A DNA stretch of 64,000 bases from contig PUFA01000066.1 in the NCBI GenBank assembly GCA_003508835.1, positions 6,714,501 through 6,778,500 on the forward strand, written 5' to 3'. Source of the stretch: Eonycteris spelaea (taxonomy: Eukaryota; Chordata; Mammalia; Chiroptera; Pteropodidae). This document shows positions 33,131-43,424 of the stretch, in pieces. The position numbers and the translations under genes are program-made. How positions within the stretch are numbered: the first letter of the stretch is position 1; each line of letters begins with the position of its first letter. Below the pieces are notes generated by a model, which made no database searches, was not told where the DNA came from, and worked only from the letters and a program-made list of their open reading frames with translations.

Positions 33131-33875
33131 TTCTCTTGTGATGCCCTGATAATCTGCGATTCTGGATTGGGTCCTGGCCCTTCCTTCCGGCCTCCAGGTT
33201 GATTCTGCCAGTTTCCGAGTCCAGGCCTGGGTCAGGAGGGCCTCCCGGGCCAGCGGGCAGGAGCCCGGGGCCGCTACGAGCCTCAGGAAGGCAGCTGCGA
33301 TGCCCCTGGGCCAACACCCCCGAAAGCCTCCATTCTGCTCTGGAACCCGGCGGCCCAGCTGCTTTCGTCCCGCGCGCCATAGTGCGTCTGGAATGAGGCG
33401 TCCTCACGTGGCGAACCGTCACAGGTGAAGGTATCGAAAGCCAGTAATCGCTCTGACGTGTGGCCAAAGCCTCTCGAAACACAGGTGTCGTCTCGCAGCC
33501 CGCGGTGAGAGGGCGAGGGGTGCCTCCGTCCTCTCTTCGTCCTGAACCCCTCGTGTGATGAGGGGCTCCCGACAGTTACGGGACGCCCTGCTTCTCGGTT
33601 TATTTCCAGGGAAAGCATTTAGAGCCTCGGGTTCGGGTCTCCCCTTCTGCTCTTACCAATGCAACGTACGTAGCATTGCCAACGTCGAAGACAAGAATGT
33701 GGGCTGCCCCACGAGCCTCTGGAAAACACTCACTCCCACGTTCTCATCTGCCTGCCAGGCTTTGGGCCAGACATTTTGGGAGAGTGGGCGGTGATAAGCC
33801 ACAGGGCAGTCTTCCTGGAGAAGGGGACGCGATGCGGTCTGGGATTGCTGTGACCGGTAAGTTTTTATCTTTGCC
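33131..33875. other. CpG-rich unassigned sequence
   Basis: No repeat family or gene is recognised. CpGs are frequent at 33240-33600. Overlapping frames of up to 145 codons have no identifiable domain. Confidence 0.35.
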
Positions 33876-33879
33876 CTTG

Positions 33880-34150
33880 AAGTAACGGAGAGCTCGTGAA
33901 ATCTTCTAAGCTGGGAGGGGCTGGGGGAGGAGGTTAAAACATGATCGGATTTGCCAGGCACACAGACCACCCCGGCTGCAGGTGGCAGTGGCCCAGAGCC
34001 CAGGCGGGAGGCGACGGGGCAGTGGAGAGGAGAGGGAGCAGTCGGTCTGCAGTGGCAGTGGTGGACGAAGCCTCGAGGAACGAGAGCCACTTAGAAGATC
34101 AAACCCGCAGGACGAGGTGAAGGATCGTTCACGAGGAGGAAGCTGGGGGT
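33880..34150 (-). mobile_element. L2 fragment (RT C-terminal region)
   Basis: The plus strand reads AAAACATGATCGGATTTGCC, CCCCGGCTGCAGGTGGCAGT, GGTCTGCAGTGGCAGTGGTG and CAAACCCGCAGGACGAGGTG. Its reverse complement follows the part of L2 that encodes the end of the RT protein. It is strongly GC-shifted. Confidence 0.6.
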
Positions 34151-34705
34151 CGGGCAGTGGGGAAGCCCAGGCCCAGCGTGGTGGCCTCGGTCCCACCGCC
34201 CGGTGGTGGCGGGCACCGAGGCTTCTCGGGAGCCCAGGGCCCATCTTTGTACACTGACCCCGAGCCCACAGCCCCGGGGAGGGTGGCTTCAGCTCCGTCC
34301 CATCCACCTCTCTGCATCACCCTTTTTCTCCCAGATCCAAGGCTTTTTCTTTTGCAGCATATTCATAATTCTGTTGCTTTTTCCCAGCCAGGATGAAACG
34401 GGACGGCAACACACCAGGAAAAGGGGCCACTCTCCACCCCACCCAGGGAGAGGGAGGTCGCCGAGGGTGGAGCTCCGCCTCCAGGACCCGTCACAAAACT
34501 CCAATCTCATTTAGAGTCTCCGTTCTACTCACAACCTAGCTGGCGAGTTTAATCCACCTTCGAAACCCACCAAGAGTCCTGCGTGAGGCAAACACACGGG
34601 GCTTCTGTACGTTCCCGAAATGCAGATGCCTCTGCTCAGCAGCGCAATTGCTAGGAAGATCTTTGTCAGGTAGTGGCCCAGCCCAGCATGAGGGGGGACA
34701 CCAAC
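34151..34705. other. Unassigned sequence
   Basis: No gene or repeat is recognised. Confidence 0.35.
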
Positions 34706-34710
34706 CAACA

Positions 34711-34760
34711 GTGCGTGTGCGGGGAGGCGTGCGTGTGTGTGTGCACGTGTGTGGCACGTG
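34711..34760. repeat. TG-rich microsatellite arm
   Basis: GTGCGTGTGTGTGTGCACGT and flanking TG words form an imperfect run. It is the left arm of an inverted repeat with the CA run at 34805-34850. Confidence 0.88.
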
Positions 34761-34804
34761 GGAGGAAAGAGAAAATACTGGTAAAGTAGAGAAGCGCCCT
34801 CTCA

Positions 34805-34850
34805 AACACGCATGCACACACACGTGCACACACGCACGTGCATGTGCGCT
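34805..34850. repeat. CA-rich microsatellite arm
   Basis: CACACACGTGCACACACGCA is nearly the reverse complement of the TG arm about 55 bp upstream, apart from a 4-bp length difference. Confidence 0.88.
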
Positions 34851-35200
34851 CCCGACTGGACAACGGGGAAGCTCAAACCCTGCGCGGGCCGCCATCACCA
34901 CGTGTCAACGCGTGTTAATGGCAGAGCGCTGCGCCTCTCCCCAAGGCCCACGAACAAAGCCCAGAAGCTGTTAACAGGTTGGAAACAACACTGGGGATTG
35001 CGCCAAATGAAACGCGACTGTGTCCGAGACGAAATGCACAGGCAAGAACACGCGGAGCAGATCGGCCGGCCCAGAATCCCCGTGGCGTGAGGGTCCTACA
35101 GCAGTGGCACGTTTTTCATTCCGGACCAAGGCCGGGGTCAGAGGAGGCACGGACGGGAAACCTCCTCAGCTTAAGCAGGGGGCTGTCCCACCGCTGCTGC
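34851..35200. other. CpG-rich unassigned sequence
   Basis: No gene or repeat family is recognised. It leads into the strongest CpG island of the window. Confidence 0.35.
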
Positions 35201-35439
35201 CGGGGACCCGCTCCCTTTGGGCAGGGCTCAGTCGGCGGTCGCCGGAGCCGATGACGTGGAAGGCAATTCCGGGTCCAGCTCCTGCTGCCCACCTGGAGCG
35301 TGTTCGCAGCCGGGCCCCACGTACAGGTGGCCCGTCCCCTGCGGACCCCAAGGCGGGCGCTGGGTAAACCACCGCCGCCCTCGGGCGACGACCGGTGAGG
35401 TGGCCTTGCTCCGCCCGTGATTTCAGATCCGGTCCCAGT

Positions 35440-35592
35440 CGCAGCGCCGCCGGGCACTGTGTGACATCAGGAAAGTCACCGGACTTCCCCGGGCCTGGCC
35501 ATTAGCCCTCCGACGCCGATTCCGGACTCGTGTGTCGGATTAAACGCGGCCACACAGGCGAAGCGGTTGGAACGGCAAAAAGCTCACACGCG
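35440..35592 (+). mobile_element. MIR SINE, heavily GC-shifted
   Basis: The MIR scaffold is visible as CACTGTGTGACATCAGGAAA, GTCACCGGACTTCCCCGGGC, GTGTCGGATTAAACGCGG and GGCGAAGCGGTTGGAACGGC. The consensus has GGATTAAATGAG and AAGCGCTTAGAACAGTG at these places. Confidence 0.6.
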
Positions 35593-35597
35593 TGTAC

Positions 35598-35830
35598 CTG
35601 TCGCTTGTCGAGTGCGGCTCGTGCTCGACGTTGTCCTGGGCGCTGGGCGGGGTAAGCCTCGGGACAGCCCTCCGAGGCCGGCGCCCTTATTTCCTCTGCT
35701 TTTCAGACGAGGAAACCGGGGCCGAGAGGCGGCGAGGGCACATCAGGGGCGGAGCGAGACTCGAAGCCGCGCCGGGCTCCGGCCCCGTCCACGCGCTTTC
35801 CAGCCGCGAGGTGCTCGCTGCTCTAACCCC
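35598..35830 (-). mobile_element. MIR SINE, heavily GC-shifted
   Basis: Antisense MIR is recognisable by CTGGGCGCTGGGCGGGGTAA, TTATTTCCTCTGCTTTTCAG, ACGAGGAAACCGGGGCCGAG, GAGCGAGACTCGAAGCCGCG and GCTCGCTGCTCTAACCCC. Many consensus T/A positions are C/G here. Confidence 0.78.
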
Positions 35831-35984
35831 TGCTCCCACGCTGGCTCCAAACCCAGCTGACGTTTCCTTCCTTTGACGCACTTCACTCAACTCTACTTTT
35901 CCACCCCACAGCGATCACCTCAGAAAATTCTGGATCGCCCCTGCTCTAATGTGCCCCGCACGTCACTACAAAATCGGTCTCCTG

Positions 35985-36190
35985 AAAGGCTACCTTCGGC
36001 CTGCCCAACCGCTCGGCACCCTTCGACAGCTCCCCCACTTGCGGGCTGAAGGCCAAGCTCCTGCGGGGCCCTTCCTCAGTGGGGCCGAGCCGTATGGTCA
36101 GCTGCCACCCCGCCAGGACCTGGCCCCCCACCCAGCCCGCCCGCCAGGCCGTGTCCTCTCCCCGCTCCCAGCCACGCCTTCTCTGCCCCT
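35985..36190 (+). mobile_element. Possible L2 fragment
   Basis: CTGCCCAACCGCTCGGCACC, GCTGAAGGCCAAGCTCCTGC, GGACCTGGCCCCCCACCC and TCCCAGCCACGCCTTCTCTG resemble L2 coding-strand text, but the copy is very diverged. Confidence 0.45.
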
Positions 36191-36595
36191 CCTGGGACCG
36201 TGTGCATCCTTTATCCTTCCTCAGTGTCCGCAGCTCAGGTCTGTGGGTGGATCTTAAACAGGGGGCCAGTGACAGGTCGTGAACTAGAGCAAAGAATGCA
36301 GTGGAAGAGGCGTCCTCGGAAAGATAAATGTAGAGGCAGATCTAGACTGAGAGGGAAAGGGAGAGAGAGAGAGACAACAGGGTAGCCCGTGAGCCCAATG
36401 ACAAAGTTATTTAAAAACATCTTTGACTAAAAAAAAACAAAAAAACAAAAAAACAGAAGTCTCAAGCTGATATCCAACAAATCAAATACAGCCCACACAT
36501 GTTTTCTTTGCTTTATATTTTTTAAAAATAAGGAGAATTCACATGAAAATTCAGATTTTTAGCTTCTCTTTAAAAATTGGAAGATTTAGCCACCT
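36191..36595. other. Unassigned sequence with AAAC-rich run
   Basis: Short (GA)n lies at about 36360-36375 and (A5-9 C)n at 36429-36455. The AT-rich text at 36500-36595 may belong to an old DNA transposon. No gene. Confidence 0.4.
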
Positions 36596-36597
36596 TG

Positions 36598-36785
36598 GAC
36601 TCACTGTTGCCCACAGCAAAATCTGTCTGCTCTGAATAGAGTCCTGGGCACTGTATGGCAGCACCCCAGCCTCCCCCAGGAGATGCCAGTTACACCCCCG
36701 CCACTCACGACAACCAAGACTGCCCCCAGGCCATTGCCAAACGTCCCCCTGGGAGCAAAACCGTTCCCAGTTCAGAGCTACTGAG
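36598..36785 (-). mobile_element. MER20-like hAT MITE
   Basis: Antisense MER20 signatures: GAGTCCTGGGCACTGTATGG, CAGGAGATGCCAGTTACACC, CACGACAACCAAGACTGCCC, CATTGCCAAACGTCCCCCTG and GGGAGCAAAACCGTTCCCAG. MER20 copies are known to act as enhancers in some mammals, but nothing here shows that. Confidence 0.86.
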
Positions 36786-37539
36786 TTAGTCCCAGTTCAG
36801 ACACACCAGGGTGGGGGTGGGGGGAGGTCTGGACACTCAGCTTCCACAGCAGAAGGTGGGTGCCTAATATTGTCCTCAACACTCAGTGCAATAATTTCCC
36901 CCAAAACTTAAGGCCAATGGGGCAATGGACAATGGAAAGCTAAAACTCCACAAATGACCACCACCGTCACCTCAAGCTTCAGACAGCAAGGGCTGGTGGT
37001 CGTCGTTCGCCAGCAGTGGGAGCGGTGAGATGCAGGACAGAGATCCCGGAGCCCCGCACCCCAGCTGCTGCTCTCCCCCCCCACCCCCCTGGCCAAAGCC
37101 ACCCCGTCAGTGAAGCCACAGATCAGGTGTGGAGAGGAGCGGCTGGCTCAGCATGGGACGGTCCAGTCTGGGTCCCACTCTGGCCTCCCCGGGGGTGCCT
37201 GGCAGAATGGGGAAATCCTTGTATCTGGGGCGCGGGGGGTCAGAGGTCAGCTCCTCGTTGACCAAGAGGACAGATTCCCTCCTCCTGGCTCCGCGCTCCA
37301 GACCCGCTGACCCTGCCCCGTGCAGCGGGCGCGCGTCCGGGGCGCCCGGGTCTGTGGCAGCAAATCCCTCTCTGCTGCCATGTACTCAGCATTTCTCTTT
37401 CCCACCTGTTCGCACCTAACAGTGTCACCTACGAGCCTCACATCCCAGAAGCCCTCCAGCGCCCCCAAAACCAGTCCCGCCGAAATGAATGGCCAAACAC
37501 TGAGGGAAGGCGGAAGGAGGAAAAACAAACAGAAATACA
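36786..37539. other. Unassigned sequence, CpG-rich at 37150-37400
   Basis: No gene or repeat is recognised. A G-rich run lies at about 36810-36828. Frames of up to 97 codons are not convincing. Confidence 0.35.
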
Positions 37540-38575
37540 AAATAAATAAAGGAATAAGTCTCTCAAGAACTTGGATGACCTTACATGTTATGTTTGAGTT
37601 TTGAATTTGCTCTATATTTGCAATTCAATCATCATACGCAATTACATCTTAAGTAGATAATCCTCTATAGGATAGTTCTTATGTAAACAGCCAGTAATTT
37701 TGATATATGAGAATTAAAAGAAATTTCCTAAGGCCAAATTCTGCCATGTTTTAAGAAATATGCCTTGGTTATTCCGAGAATAATTTCGCTTCAGGGATCC
37801 AATTAAAGTTATCAAAACTGTAGGTTCTTCTGGCCGCTAAAGATGCAATATTTTGCACATACCTCTATGGGTTATTATTTTTCAGGGATTTCATTTTACA
37901 GATTAAAAAATAAAACTTCAACCAAGGGGAAAAGTTTTAGAAGACCCTGTAATTCTAAATCGCAAACAAAAAGCACAAAGCTGTATAATCAGGAAGGCTC
38001 GCAGGTTTGTGCGTGGACAGTCGAAAAAAAAAAAATTGCCAAATAGGTTTTGTTTATGAGATGTTGCGATTTTCAGTGCTTTGGAGCTTACGATGCGGTA
38101 AGCACAGTTTAGATGAGGGACAACCAAGAAACTGTTGGTTGCTTCTGTTGCTGCAAAATTACAGGGTGTCCCACATGGGCTAGCATCTCGTACGTGTGTA
38201 GACAACGGTAATTACCCTGCAAGAATCTCGACATTCCATCCGTTCCCTGGGATGGCAAACAATGACAGGGACAGCTGATGACAGCGTCTCTAGTGCCTCC
38301 GTCCTCCTGGCTGCAGTCATTAAAGGTGTGAGCAAGCAAAGCGGCCGAAGACCCGGAGACACATGAGGAAGGTGTTAGATGTGCAACAGAACAGGCAAAT
38401 AAAAACAGTTCTGTTTGTGAGACCTGTCAAATTATGTGTCAGCCTGATAACCGGGTGAAGTTTCTGACGTGCTTCATTTAGCCAGATACTTTACCTGCAA
38501 AGATTTGAGCAGTTTGACCTTTATCATTTCATAATGAGTAAAGAACTTGCCTGTCACGCCATAATTTCCATTATA
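37540..38575. other. Long repeat-free AT-rich block, likely regulatory
   Basis: About 1 kb has no recognisable transposon and many AT-rich factor-like words (GCAATTCAATCATCATACGC, ATCCAATTAAAGTTATCAAA, GATGCAATATTTTGCACATA, GGTAATTACCCTGC, TCATTTCATAATGAGTAAAG). It looks like conserved non-coding DNA. Frames are short and undistinguished. Confidence 0.4.
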
Positions 38576-38581
38576 TGCCTT

Positions 38582-38632
38582 CAGAGAGAGACAGAGAGAG
38601 AGAAGGGGAGAGGGAGAGAGACAGAGAAAGAA
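38582..38632. repeat. (GA)n-rich simple repeat
   Basis: GAGAGAGACAGAGAGAGAGA and following GAGAGGG/GACAGAG words form a purine-rich run. Confidence 0.92.
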
Positions 38633-38795
38633 GCAAAACCACATTTGTCCATTTCCCTGTTGAAGCAAGTCAAACTGCACTAGCTGGTCCAATAGACTGG
38701 ACCCCAATCTTGCCACCAGAAATAATAGTTGATGGGGAGGCTCATGGGCCGAGGAGAGACCTCCTAGCTGTGCACAGAACCTGAAATGTCCAGGT
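38633..38795. other. Unassigned unique sequence
   Basis: No repeat or gene is recognised between two simple repeats. Confidence 0.35.
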
Positions 38796-38798
38796 GTT

Positions 38799-38822
38799 GT
38801 TTGTTTGTTTGTTTGTTTTTAA
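38799..38822. repeat. (GTTT)n
   Basis: Four GTTT-type units (TTGTTTGTTTGTTTGTTTGT) end in a short T/A run. Confidence 0.93.
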
Positions 38823-38869
38823 GTAAGCGGGATTTGACTTTTTCCGCAGTCTAGTGCACGGCCAGCATG

Positions 38870-39063
38870 TGATTGCTGTCATGGGCCGGGTGGCGCACAG
38901 TTCAGGCTCTGCGACTACTCAGCCCTGCCACTGTCTCTCGACAGCATCTGTAGCACACTGTACGTGAACGAGGGTGGCCATGGCCACCAGCGCTTCATTC
39001 TGCAAAACCAGGTGGCAGGCGGCCTTGGCCGATGGCCGTCGTTTGCTGACTCCTGGTCTCGTC
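38870..39063 (+). mobile_element. hAT-Charlie MITE, MER1-group
   Basis: CTCTGCGACTACTCAGCCCT, GGCCATGGCCACCAGCGCTT, CATTCTGCAAAACCAGGTGG and GTCGTTTGCTGACTCCTGGT are positions of the same MITE as at 32046-32256, here more diverged. Confidence 0.78.
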
Positions 39064-39515
39064 CTTGGGCCAGCTCTATGCACCGTCACAGCTACAGAGA
39101 TGCTACCGGGTCTCTGCAGAGCTCGCTTTACGGGTCAGGGAAAAAAAAACAAACCCTATAATAACCGCAGGGCTCTATTGGTTATTGTCACCTTGTGGAT
39201 TGCACCTTCCCCGTCCCCCCTCATCCTCAGGTGCCGTCCACAGCAGGCACTATCGGGTACGTTTCATGGCAGAAGTGCCCGACATACCCCCAAACGAGAA
39301 GACAGTCGTCTTCAGCGTCTGCCACAGCTTGGGAAGGTCTAGTGACAGAGAGGGAAGGGAGCCGCCCCGCCCTCCGCTCCATCCCTGTCTGGTTCTAAGA
39401 TGTACCCCCAGCCTCCGCCTCTGGCCAGAGAGGCCGGAGTCCGCATGGGCCCCCGTGGCCCTGAACTCGCCACCTGCCCAGGTAGAAGCAGGGCTCCACT
39501 TCACAAGCTCACGAT
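39064..39515. other. Unassigned sequence
   Basis: No repeat or gene is recognised. A 169-codon plus-strand frame crosses it without any identifiable domain and starts inside the MITE. Confidence 0.35.
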
Positions 39516-39518
39516 GCC

Positions 39519-39546
39519 TTTTTCTTTTTTTTTTTTTTTTTTTTTT
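39519..39546. repeat. T run
   Basis: TTTTTCT followed by about 20 T. No element with a matching tail is recognised on the minus strand. Confidence 0.9.
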
Positions 39547-39870
39547 GCATTTTAAGGGTTGGTATTTTTCTTAATATCACTTTTCTGACAAAACTAAATC
39601 CCTTGAAACTTTCAGTGCTTTCTAGAGAAGCTTGCTCTTTTTGTCTGTTACAAAAAAAAAGCCACCTCCCCCTCCACCTGCTTGATTAAAGCATAATTGT
39701 TAGTTTCACATTTAATTCATTTATGTTTCAAACTTCTTGAGCGATGTGACTTCTTAGCATGAACCTTTCCCCATGCTACAATTTAAGACAACATGTTCAC
39801 GTAACCTCTAATTACTACCAATTTGTAAAATCCGAATGGTTCAAAAAAGATCCCAAGTGTGAAATCGGCA
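39547..39870. other. Repeat-free AT-rich block
   Basis: GATTAAAGCATAATTGTTAG, CACATTTAATTCATTTATG and CTCTAATTACTACCAATTTG give it the look of an enhancer core. No frame or repeat is present. Confidence 0.28.
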
Positions 39871-41115
39871 GACTTGCGACCCGAGAGCCTGATGTCCTGG
39901 CCATTAACAGGACATCCGCACACTGAAAGACTTCAGCTCTTGTGGGCTTCTTCGGGTCCCGAATCCCGGACTTTTAAGGTGGGCGAGCTATGGCCCGGCC
40001 TTGTTTCAGGCCCAAGGCTGGTCACTCAGCCCCTGGAAGCATCTCCTCCCGTCCTTACAGTTCCCCAGAGAAGCGAAGGACAGAAAGGGCCCTGATGCTC
40101 CGTCCGATCAGGGGAGCCAGGGTTTGCAAGAGGCTGAGGCTGCTTTTCTCCCTGCCGTGGAACAATTTAAATAACAAGGGTCAGGACTAGCCCTTTACAG
40201 GAAGAACCGAGGTGGAAAAGGCCTGGCGGAGGCGGTGAAATGAGGAAGGCGGGCTCCATTCTCTCAGGACGGTCTGTCTCTCCGCGTGCTCCGCGCACAC
40301 GGCTACAACCACATTGCCTCCCGCCGACTCGTACACACACTTCCTCCCTGCCATGGGCAACGCGCCTCAGTGGATGAAAACCGACCTTCATATAGAAGCC
40401 CTGCTATCTATAATTCATGCTCTTTAGCCTTTACATATTTATTCTGCATTTTAATTAAGGCCAAAATCTGAATACTTCAGATGGATGGCTTATTTTTTCT
40501 TCTACGCATAGCTTACAGGCAAATGACCTGGCGGGAGCCCAAATGTTAAACAAACGCAATAGAGTCTGTGACTAGAGTGAGCTGATACCTGGACACGACC
40601 AGCTGGACAAGACCGGCCCGGAAGAGCCCGGAAAGCTTGCTCCTTTCAGAGGGAACCATCGCAAGACTGGCAGGGCTCACCCCCCCCCCCACACGCACCC
40701 CGCAGTCAAAAGAATGAGAGGATAAGACCCCAGGGTACAGGACTGGCCCGGAGAGCACACCTCGCCACAGGAGCCAGCAGCGGGCCAGACCTGGTGACTG
40801 TCAGGAGGGAGGGGGCGAGGGGCCTGGGAAGACCCTGCAGTGCACCAGGAATTCATTGTCAGGGCCTAGAACTGACGCTCCCCAAACCTGACACTGGAAT
40901 AACCCGCTCGCACAAAGATAAAATCTAAAATTAGAACGTCCGGAAGCTCACACTTGACATTTGGTTGGTTGGAACCACCACACTTTTCGATGAAATGTTT
41001 GAGGCTCTGAAACCCTGAGAGGTTTCCCCATGAATAATACATCAAGGAAGGTGAACTTTAAAATGTGAAGCCCCACCTAAATCTTGCCCGAGTGGGCGTC
41101 AAGGTGTTCTTTTAT
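39871..41115. other. Unassigned sequence
   Basis: No gene is found. The part 40380-40580 is AT-rich and repeat-free (TGCATTTTAATTAAGGCC). A C run lies at 40680-40690. Confidence 0.35.
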
Positions 41116-41119
41116 AATC

Positions 41120-41285
41120 TCTAAAGCAGGCAAATCTGAGCAGGTGCCTGCTTTGTAAATAAAGTGTTATGGGGACACAGCCGTGCACACTCGCTTGCAT
41201 ATTATCCGTGGTGTGTGTTCGTGCCGCGTGGCAGAGCAGAGCACAGGACAGAGGTCGTCTGGCCTGCGAAGCCTAGAGTAGTTTC
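41120..41285 (-). mobile_element. hAT-Charlie MITE, MER1-group, antisense
   Basis: GCTTTGTAAATAAAGTGTTA, TGGGGACACAGCCGTGCACA, CTCGCTTGCATATTATCCGT and GGTCGTCTGGCCTGCGAAGC are the reverse complement of the MITE at 32046-32256. Confidence 0.78.
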
Positions 41286-41604
41286 TCTGCCCCTTCGCAG
41301 AAGTGTCTGCTGTCAACAGTCACTCCCCCTGCCTTCTGTTTCCTTCCTTCGGATAAGGAAGCGGCAAACGAATCGGACATCTGGAATCCCCAAATCCTCT
41401 CCATCATACTGCTGCTTCTACTCTTCCCAGAAGCAACGAGGAAACTGCAGAAAATTCTCCCAGGCGTCTCCCCTGGAGGTAAAACAGCCCGTGTTCATCT
41501 TGCAGGCGTCACAGCAACGGACTGCCACACTCCTGTCGACTAGATAACACTGCCTGAGATAACAGAAAGGCCACCAGGGATGGCAGATGGCGTCTGTCAC
41601 CCAC
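41286..41604. other. Unassigned sequence
   Basis: No repeat or gene is recognised. The 127-codon frame over it begins inside the MITE. Confidence 0.35.
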
Positions 41605-41765
41605 GAGTGCCCAAGGCCGAGCCCTGGGCTAGCGCCTCATTTTAAGCTCCGTACCACCGGAGCAGAGTCTGCTAGAAAACCGATTTTACTCTGTCGGCCA
41701 GGGACAGAGACGGTTTTCAAGACCAGAGCTGTCTGATTTCAGACCCTGTCTCCTAACTCCTCTCC
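41605..41765 (-). mobile_element. MIR SINE, degenerate
   Basis: GAGCCCTGGGCTAGCGCCTC, ATTTTAAGCTCCGTACCACC, ACCGATTTTACTCTGTCGGC and GTCTGATTTCAGACCCTGTC trace an antisense MIR. Confidence 0.62.
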
Positions 41766-41824
41766 CTCCTCAGCAGCCTGGGCTCTGGCCCCAGCTTCTC
41801 TGCCGACAGTAACCACGGACACTT

Positions 41825-41995
41825 ACTTACACACTCACTGCACCAGATGCTGCTCTATTAACTCAAAAACCAGACCCACCCTGGGAAAGGCGATGCCACC
41901 GCACCCACTTCGCAGATTAGGAAACCGAGGCAGGAAGGTCACTCACCCAAGGTCACGCTGCTCGAGTCAGGTGGCGCTGGGGGCTGGTTCCAGGG
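41825..41995 (-). mobile_element. MIR SINE
   Basis: CTGCTCTATTAACTCAAAAA, CACTTCGCAGATTAGGAAAC, CGAGGCAGGAAGGTCACTCA and CCCAAGGTCACGCTGCTCGA form a clear antisense MIR. Confidence 0.85.
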
Positions 41996-43245
41996 CGGAC
42001 CGCTGGATGCCCCGTCTCTCTGGGGCTGGGCTTTCCATCTGCAAAATAAAGACCAACTTTGAAGATGTAGCGGAAAACAGAGATTTACTAAACAAGCAAC
42101 GTCGTGAGCCAGGGAAGAGCTTCCGGTCAGCCCCCAACCTCAGAAGCAGCTGCCCTGTGGTCGCCGTGGACGCCACGGCTCTGCCTCTCGGCCCTGTCAC
42201 AGTGGACACTGGCCGCGTCCCCAGAGAGTCCTCTGCACGGATACAGGCTTCGCTCCTCCCTCATGCAAACTCTTGCAAGGACCTGGGTTTCCCAGGTGGC
42301 AAGTTCAGACACATCTGAGCAAGCAGGTGAGCGAATATTGATACAGCAGAAGGAGAATGTACATGATGCCGCTATGGTGAAGCTGCTGATCGATGCTTAG
42401 AAAAGGCTTTTTTTTTTCCTCCCAGAATTTATCATGCTGTCTTTGGGAGAGAACCGAAATTCTTTTGCAGGGATCACCTTGCCCCTTTTGGATCGGTCTG
42501 ATTGGATAGAACCTCAAAGGTGCTCTGTCCTCACCTGGCCAAGGCCAGGCCACATCCCAACCAGGTTATCTCAGAGCTGGCTTTGGAAACTCCAAGAGGA
42601 GGGTCTCCCAGACAAGACCCTCCATGGCCGCCCAGCCCCCGCCTGCCACGCCTGGCTCCAGCCTCCCCTCCCCCCTGCAAACTGCCTCCCAGCCTCCCAG
42701 CCTCCGGATAAACCCCACCTGGCCTTAACGAAACTGGTTTCTCTTGCTTAGAACCAACCAATCCTGATTATTACAATGTCAGAAGCACTGATCTTGGAAA
42801 AACAAATTGGCTTCATTCAATGTCATTTCAGTCTCCTTTCTAAGACTATTTTAAAACAAATTTTGCTTCTACTTTCCCCTTTAAAAAAAAAAAGTCTAGA
42901 TAGTCATTTGAAGATGCCAGGGAGGGTAGAAATTGACAAAAATATGAACATACCTACAAAGAGAAATTGTAAATGCTATAATTCATTACTACTTTCTTAA
43001 AGAGTAACATGCATATATTTTTATCATTCAAATCCACTCATCGAATTTGTTAGCTTTCCTCCCCAGCACTGGTTCTCTAGAACTTTGATAAGCAAAGATT
43101 CTCTGAACTCAGCTACGTCTTGACCTCAATCTGTTGTCCAAACAGGTGTAAATTTTCTACAAAGCATTATTAGTTACTCCATATTTTACTATCCTATCAT
43201 GAGTTATTTCATTAAATTTTTATAAACTTGATCCATGACGCCAAC
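41996..43245. other. Unassigned sequence
   Basis: No gene is identified. The part 42770-43240 is AT-rich and repeat-free (for example TTTTTATCATTCAAATCCAC). A 141-codon frame at 41893-42318 begins in a MIR and has no domain. Confidence 0.35.
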
Positions 43246-43365
43246 TGAATTTTTTTAGTCATCTGATTTCATAAGTATCACATAAAAGGAAAGAGAGTCA
43301 CGTGGCACAGTCTGCTCATTGGGAACCCACGGGAACCCCGTGAACAACCGATTTCCTCCCAACAT

Positions 43366-43396
43366 GCTCCTCCTCCTCCTGCTCCTCCTGGCTGCC
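43366..43396. repeat. (CTC)n/(CTG) triplet run
   Basis: CTCCTCCTCCTCCTGCTCCT. It produces a fortuitous leucine-rich start in a plus-strand frame that resembles a signal peptide. Confidence 0.9.
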
Positions 43397-43424
43397 CCGG
43401 CCGCGGACCCCAGTGAGCCCCCTC

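Larger units (their letters stand above)
35201..35835. promoter_or_regulatory. Strong CpG island, partly made of MIR DNA
   Basis: A hand count gives about 73 CpGs in 35221-35820 at roughly 67% GC, an observed/expected ratio about 1. About half of it can be read as two MIR copies. No TATA box, splice-like exon or supported frame is seen. The several 60-115-codon frames reflect CpG richness. Confidence 0.6.
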
